This document shows, one piece after another, positions 59,492-64,000 of a stretch of 64,000 nucleotides of DNA. The stretch lies in NCBI RefSeq assembly GCF_900115755.1, contig NZ_FOXQ01000003.1, forward strand, positions 186,001 to 250,000, read 5' to 3'. The translations under genes and the position numbers were made by a program. The notes under the pieces were generated by a model that saw only the letters and a list, made by a program, of their open reading frames with translations, was not told where the DNA came from and ran no database searches. Position 1 is the stretch's first letter. Each line of letters opens with the position of its first letter. The DNA comes from Parafilimonas terrae (GTDB taxonomy: Bacteria > Bacteroidota > Bacteroidia > Chitinophagales > Chitinophagaceae).

Positions 59492-62311
59492 TTAAATGCA
59501 TTCATCCACGAGGTATAAAACAGATTCATAATTTTTTTTCACAGCCTCGCTCATAGCTATTTCACAGGTTTTGGTAGAAGAATAATAACCATCATATTCA
59601 TGCCTGCATACTTCGTTTGCTTCATGTGCCGTTGCTGCAGCAGTAAGTTCAGGAAAAAGAAAACCGCGGTCGCCGGCCATACCACAGCAACCTGCATGCA
59701 CAGGCACGGTTACTTCGTTTGCAAATGCTTTCGCGATGTTTACAAACTTGTATTCTATACCGAGCTTTTCCAACGCACAAACAGGATGCAACACCACCTT
59801 GTTCTTTTTATTGACCGGTGATTGAACAGGTAAGATATAATCATGCAAATAATCAACACTGTCAATAATAACAAGCTTATCATAGCGCTGTTGATTTTCT
59901 TTGGTAAGTGCAGCACGAATATGATGCAACGTATAAGTGCAGGAACTTACATCTATTACAACAGGATATTTTCCCTGTTCACTATCTTTCCATAAATGTT
60001 CAACAATTTTATTGGCGGTATATTGATAAGCAGGATAAAAACCTTTGGATGAAAATATCTGGCCGCAGCAAGTTCCTGTAACGTTTTTTAAAACGATTAC
60101 ATTAATACCGGCCTTTGCAGATACACTTAAAAATGTTTCCATTAAACTTTTCTTTCCATCTTCACCGTTGCCTAACACTCTCGATATACAGGCAGGAAAA
60201 TATATAATTGTTTTTTCCGCATTGCTTTGCAAACTGTTTTCGTATAAAGGTTTTAAAGATGGCGGCTTTTTCAAATGATCTGACCATAATGGAACAGCCG
60301 GCATAAACTTTCTCAGCATTTTTGTAATACGGTGCATGGAATGTTTACCGGCAATGCTATTGATGCCTTTACCGGTTTGTAATGCAAGCCTCACCGATTT
60401 TTCAATAAAGCCAAAATGCCTGGCTACCCATAAAGCAGTTTTGTTTTGAGCAGCGGAATGATTTTCTTTTCTTAACCTTTTTACAAGATCACCGGTATTA
60501 ATATCAACAGGGCAGGCAGTAGCGCACAAGCCATCAACAGCGCAGGTTTCAAGGCCATCGTATTCATATTCCTTGATTAGCTGTTTATATGCAGGCTGGC
60601 CCTTCGCTTTCAATTGCTGCAATGCACGTCTTGCAACAATGCGCCTTCTTGGCGTCATAGTTAAATCGCGGCTCGGGCATTTATGCTCGCAATAACCACA
60701 CTCAATGCATTTGTCCACCTCTTCTTCCACGGAGGGCAAAGGCTTGAGATTTTTTATATGCGCATCTTTGTCAGCATTAATTATAACACCCGGGTTTAAT
60801 AAATTTTTCGGGTCGGCTGCTTCTTTAATGCGCTTCATTATTGCATAAGCTTCTCCACCCCACTCCGTTTCAACAAAAGGCGCCATATTTCTGCCGGTGC
60901 CATGTTCAGCTTTTAATGCACCGTTATATTTTTTAACTACCAGCTCAACCACATCATTTATAAAACGATGATAGCGCTCCACTTCATCTTTTGCATTAAA
61001 AGCTTGCGTTACCACAAAATGTATATTGCCATCTTTTGCATGGCCAAAAATGATAGCATTATTATACTGATGTTGCTTAAACAATACCTGCAGGTCAAGA
61101 ATAGCATCTCCCAATAATTGCAGCGGAAAAGCTACATCTTCCAAAATAACGGTAGTGCCGCTGGCCCTCACTGCGCCCACAGCAGGAAATAAACCCTTGC
61201 GTATTTTCCAGTAAAATTCCCTTTGCGCAGCATCTTTTGTAAATGCAGGTTTATTTAAAAGAGATAACGTGGTGGCAAGGCTTAAGAAAGCATCAACTTT
61301 TGTATTTAATGTGACTTCATCTTTTTCCTGAAACTCCACCAGCAATGCCGCTACAGGTTCCGGCAATGTTTTAATAACCAGATCAATTCCTTTTATGTTT
61401 TCAACAGAACGCAGCGATGCCCTGTCCATCAGTTCTACCATTTCTGCGCCCGCAGCTATAAGCGGCTCAATGGCTGTGCAGGCTGCGTATATATCAGTAA
61501 AATATAAAAGCGCTGTTGATTTATAAGGCAGGTCGGGAATGGTTTGCATTACAGCTTCCGCAATAAAAGCCAGCGTACCTTCTGCACCAACTAACAGATG
61601 AGCAAAAATATCAAGCGGATGTTCGTAATCAAGCAACGCATTTAAGGAATAACCAACTGTATTTTTTGTTTGATACTTGAATCTTATTTTACCTGATAAA
61701 GCACTATTATTTAGAACAATATTGCGCAGGTTTATCAGCTCATTTGCAAGCGTTTTATTATTCGTGGCAAAACGGTCATAATCCGCTTCAACTTCAGTTG
61801 AATATGTATTGCCATCAGGCAAAATAAATCGTATATATTTTGCCGTATGATAGGAATTATATTTTACGCCGCAGCACATACCACTGGCATTGTTTGATAA
61901 AATTCCACCCATCATTGCCGCAGATATGCTGGACGGATCGGGGCCAATTTTGCAGGCATGTTTTTTAAGATAAGTATTCACCATAGCACCGGTTATGCCC
62001 GGCTGAACCCTTACAAATGCTGCATTATTTTCAATTGAAATTTTGTTCCAGCATTTACTTAAATCAACCAGGATGCCATCTGTAATACATTGCCCGGAAA
62101 GGCTTGTGCCGCCGGCACGAAAAACCAGGGGAATATTTTGCTGATGAGATAATGCAAAAAGCTGTTTTACCTCATCTTCATTTACAGGCTGTACAACAGC
62201 TTTCGGTATAAGCTGGTAAAAACCTGCATCGGAGGCATAGGTTATAACATCAATCAGCCTGCTTTTAATCCGTTCAGCAGGCAAAATCCTGTGCAACGAT
62301 TCTAATATCAC
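59492..62311 (-). CDS. FAD-linked oxidase with Fe-S and CCG domains (D-lactate/glycolate dehydrogenase-like)
   Basis: The 939-aa protein fuses three parts. An FAD-binding domain (FRAGGTSLSGQC, then NASGMCCGVKYN, about 30-250) and a FAD-oxidase C-domain come first. Two 4Fe-4S sites follow: CIECGYCEHKCP (about 545) and CAVDGLCATACPVD (about 600). Two CCG-type motifs are at the end (CCGQIFSSKG, CCGMAGDRG), as in LutA/GlpC heterodisulphide-type domains. It resembles Dld-II/GlcD-GlcF fusions that oxidise D-2-hydroxyacids such as D-lactate and pass electrons to the quinone pool. It is a single large gene with no partner in the window. Confidence 0.9.
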   Translation of the reverse strand: MILESLHRILPAERIKSRLIDVITYASDAGFYQLIPKAVVQPVNEDEVKQLFALSHQQNIPLVFRAGGTSLSGQCITDGILVDLSKCWNKISIENNAAFVRVQPGITGAMVNTYLKKHACKIGPDPSSISAAMMGGILSNNASGMCCGVKYNSYHTAKYIRFILPDGNTYSTEVEADYDRFATNNKTLANELINLRNIVLNNSALSGKIRFKYQTKNTVGYSLNALLDYEHPLDIFAHLLVGAEGTLAFIAEAVMQTIPDLPYKSTALLYFTDIYAACTAIEPLIAAGAEMVELMDRASLRSVENIKGIDLVIKTLPEPVAALLVEFQEKDEVTLNTKVDAFLSLATTLSLLNKPAFTKDAAQREFYWKIRKGLFPAVGAVRASGTTVILEDVAFPLQLLGDAILDLQVLFKQHQYNNAIIFGHAKDGNIHFVVTQAFNAKDEVERYHRFINDVVELVVKKYNGALKAEHGTGRNMAPFVETEWGGEAYAIMKRIKEAADPKNLLNPGVIINADKDAHIKNLKPLPSVEEEVDKCIECGYCEHKCPSRDLTMTPRRRIVARRALQQLKAKGQPAYKQLIKEYEYDGLETCAVDGLCATACPVDINTGDLVKRLRKENHSAAQNKTALWVARHFGFIEKSVRLALQTGKGINSIAGKHSMHRITKMLRKFMPAVPLWSDHLKKPPSLKPLYENSLQSNAEKTIIYFPACISRVLGNGEDGKKSLMETFLSVSAKAGINVIVLKNVTGTCCGQIFSSKGFYPAYQYTANKIVEHLWKDSEQGKYPVVIDVSSCTYTLHHIRAALTKENQQRYDKLVIIDSVDYLHDYILPVQSPVNKKNKVVLHPVCALEKLGIEYKFVNIAKAFANEVTVPVHAGCCGMAGDRGFLFPELTAAATAHEANEVCRHEYDGYYSSTKTCEIAMSEAVKKNYESVLYLVDECI

Positions 62312-62482
62312 TTCGTTGTTATTTATGAAGAAATAGTTTTGTAAAAATATATCCCGGTTTGTTATTGCCGTTCAACAAATACAAAAGATTCCGGTCTTAT
62401 TCTTCAATATATAAAACTGTTTTTCAAATTTTAAAATCTGCCTTTATCTTACGATTATTTATCGAAGTATTTTTAAATTAAG

Positions 62483-63205
62483 ATGAGCAACGATTTACAT
62501 TACATATCCCCGCCAAAGGAAGGCTTTAAAAACGAATTGTTTGACAGGTTGCTCGCTGCCGGTTACTACCGCATGCAGCATCTTATGTTTACCTGCAATG
62601 AAACTATTATAAACAGTGATTATAAAACTATTCCTGTATTCTGGCTGCGCACTTTGGCGCAGGATGTTTCATTAAAAAAAGCTGCAAGGAATATTTTAAA
62701 AAAATGCGCTGGTTTTACGGTGGTTATTGAACCTGCATACGTAGACGATGAAATAGAAACATTATATGCCGCTTATAAAAAATATGTTCAATTCGAGGTT
62801 TCAGCTTCGTGCGCCAGTTACCTGCACCAGCCCGAATTACCAGAGCCATTTGACTCGATGATGATAAAGGTGCTTGACGGAAATAAACTGATTGCGGCAG
62901 GATATTTTGATACAGGCAATGAATCTATTGCCGGCATCATGAATATTTATCATCCGCAATATCGTGCTTACAGCCCTGGAAAATTTTTAATATTGCAGAA
63001 GCTGCAATATGCCCTTTCAAAAAACATGCAGTATTATTACACAGGTTATATAAGCACAGAAAGCATACGGTTTGATTATAAGACTTTTCCTGACGCCGAA
63101 GCGGTAGAAGTACTGTTGCCCGTTGAACGGATATGGGCGCCTTACAGCAAGCTTGGTAAGCCTTTTCTTGATGCATATTATATGCAGCTGCTGCATAATC
63201 TTTAA
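62483..63205 (+). CDS. Arginyl/leucyl-tRNA-protein transferase-like protein
   Basis: The 240-aa protein shows the ATE C-terminal (GNAT-like) domain: YAAYKKYVQFEVSAS, VLDGNKLIAAGYFDTGNESIAGIMNIYHPQYRAYSPGKFL and YYTGYISTESIRFDYK. It lacks the long N-terminal Cys-rich part of eukaryotic ATE1, although the bacterial Bpt-like version does too. It would add an amino acid to protein N-termini for the N-end rule. Exact specificity is not visible. Confidence 0.8.
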   Translation: MSNDLHYISPPKEGFKNELFDRLLAAGYYRMQHLMFTCNETIINSDYKTIPVFWLRTLAQDVSLKKAARNILKKCAGFTVVIEPAYVDDEIETLYAAYKKYVQFEVSASCASYLHQPELPEPFDSMMIKVLDGNKLIAAGYFDTGNESIAGIMNIYHPQYRAYSPGKFLILQKLQYALSKNMQYYYTGYISTESIRFDYKTFPDAEAVEVLLPVERIWAPYSKLGKPFLDAYYMQLLHNL

Positions 63206-63286
63206 CATCCGTATTAAAATATTTTTAACAAATAATCACTGTATAATATCGTCTCAATTTATGTCTTAATAAAAGTATGAATCGTA

Positions 63287-63314
63287 AAAAAATTAAACAC
63301 TTGTTTAATTTTTT
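63287..63314. promoter_or_regulatory. 28-bp AT-rich palindrome over the promoter of the DUF3108 gene
   Basis: AAAAAATTAAAC (63287-63298) and its reverse complement (63303-63314) are separated by ACTT. The right arm includes the -33 TTG (63301-63303), so a bound dimeric regulator would block RNA polymerase. It might instead terminate transcription from the left. Confidence 0.55.
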
Positions 63315-63331
63315 AAAAATTGCGAACTTTG
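63301..63331 (+). promoter_or_regulatory. Promoter of the DUF3108 gene
   Basis: TTG (63301-63303) and GAACTTTG (63324-63331, one base from TAnnTTTG in each of the first positions) are 20 bp apart, the usual Bacteroidota spacing. A start near 63338 leaves a 24-nt leader. Confidence 0.5.
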
Positions 63332-63361
63332 CATTGCACAAATAAAAGAATGGAGGTAGTG

Positions 63362-64000
63362 ATGAGGAGATTAAATTTTGTATTGCTGTTTACGTGGTTA
63401 GTATTTAATTCACAGGCACAAAACCTTTCTTTCCAGGCGGGTGAGAAAATAAAATTTACGGTATATTATACAGTTGCAGGCATTTATTTCAATGCGGGCA
63501 CGGCTTCTTTTTCAGTGAATGAGGCAAGCACGCCTGATGCAAATATTTATCATTTGATAGGCGAAGGTTCAACCAATTCAAAGTATGACTGGATTTTTAA
63601 AGTACGGGACCGCTATGAAAGTTACCTGAACGCAGATAACATGCAGCCTGTAAAATTCATACGCAATGTGAGTGAGGGCAAGTACAAAAAACATGAAGAA
63701 GTTGTTTTTAACCGGCATAATAATACAGCGACTACAAAAAAAGGAACATACAATGTTCCTGAAAACGTTCAGGATGTAATTAGTTCTGTTTACCTGGCGA
63801 GAAATCTTGATTATTCGAAATACAGTCCCGGCGATAAAATTACATTCAACATGTTTTTTGGAAACGACATTTATAACATGTATATAAAATACATGGGCAA
63901 AGAAACCATTAGTACGAAATATGGAAAATTTAGTGCCATCAAATTGCAGCCTTTATTATTGAAAGGCAATGCATTTAAAGGTGGCGAAGACATGACGGTA
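63362..64000 (+). CDS. DUF3108 secreted protein, start only
   Basis: The frame is open to the window end (213 codons). It starts MRRLNFVLLFTWLVFNSQAQ, a signal peptide, and then shows the DUF3108 pattern: FQAGEKIKFTVYYTVAGIYF, NAGTASFSV, HLIGEGSTNSKYDWIFKVRD, VKFIRNVSEGKYK. The family is thought to bind lipids or be periplasmic chaperone-like; function is not established. The ATG at 63362 is preferred over the in-frame ATG at 63350, because a strong GGAGGT (63352-63357) lies just before it. The C-terminus is outside the window. Confidence 0.75.
   Translation, partial: MRRLNFVLLFTWLVFNSQAQNLSFQAGEKIKFTVYYTVAGIYFNAGTASFSVNEASTPDANIYHLIGEGSTNSKYDWIFKVRDRYESYLNADNMQPVKFIRNVSEGKYKKHEEVVFNRHNNTATTKKGTYNVPENVQDVISSVYLARNLDYSKYSPGDKITFNMFFGNDIYNMYIKYMGKETISTKYGKFSAIKLQPLLLKGNAFKGGEDMTV

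Overview
The window comes from a member of the Bacteroidota, probably a Chitinophagaceae-like soil or freshwater bacterium. The evidence is an ECF sigma/FecR/SusC/SusD glycan locus, an aryl-polyene/flexirubin-type ketosynthase cluster, a fused MurF-alanine racemase, several TAnnTTTG-type -7 boxes, and mostly weak Shine-Dalgarno sequences. The family placement is inference; the phylum placement is well supported.

Layout. 1-7.2 kb is chromosomal: the tail of a GH130 mannosylglucose phosphorylase, a sialate O-acetylesterase, then a leftward operon of ACP, ketosynthase, chain-length-factor-like ketosynthase, polysaccharide deacetylase, LolA-like protein and a lipoprotein. 7332-29836 is an integrated element of about 22.5 kb flanked by an 18-bp perfect repeat; its right copy is the 3' end of an intact tRNA-Arg(CCG). 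30-43.7 kb is a polysaccharide utilisation locus (ECF sigma, FecR, SusC, SusD, GH20 hexosaminidase, HGSNAT-like acyltransferase, FG-GAP/UnbV protein). 43.9-64 kb holds housekeeping and envelope genes (M28 peptidase, ABC-F, GH5, MurF-Alr, gamma-carbonic-anhydrase-like protein, FAD/Fe-S dehydrogenase, aminoacyl-tRNA-protein transferase, DUF3108). It also holds a two-gene candidate defence operon: a SIR2-like/TIR fusion plus a membrane-anchored STAND NTPase.

The integrated element is the most unusual part. From left to right it has a tyrosine integrase with paired arm-type repeats, a RhuM-like gene, a divergent control region rich in inverted repeats, three small HTH genes, and a predicted three-way-junction RNA or DNA structure. 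Next comes a replication block: an initiator-like protein with iterons and an AT-rich stretch inside its gene, a DnaC-like ATPase, and a VRR-NUC-like nuclease. Then follows a co-directional three-gene set whose sizes and order (236, 507 and 2457 aa) recall the T7 internal-core ejection proteins gp14-gp15-gp16. The 2457-aa protein carries an HExxH metalloprotease-like motif. I see no terminase, portal, capsid, tail, relaxase or Tra gene. My reading is a self-replicating phage satellite, or phage-derived island, that brings its own DNA-ejection proteins. Its right end carries accessory genes: a retropepsin-like protease pair, small unknown genes, and a DUF4062 gene beside attR. Function here is inferred by eye from sequence; no database search was run.
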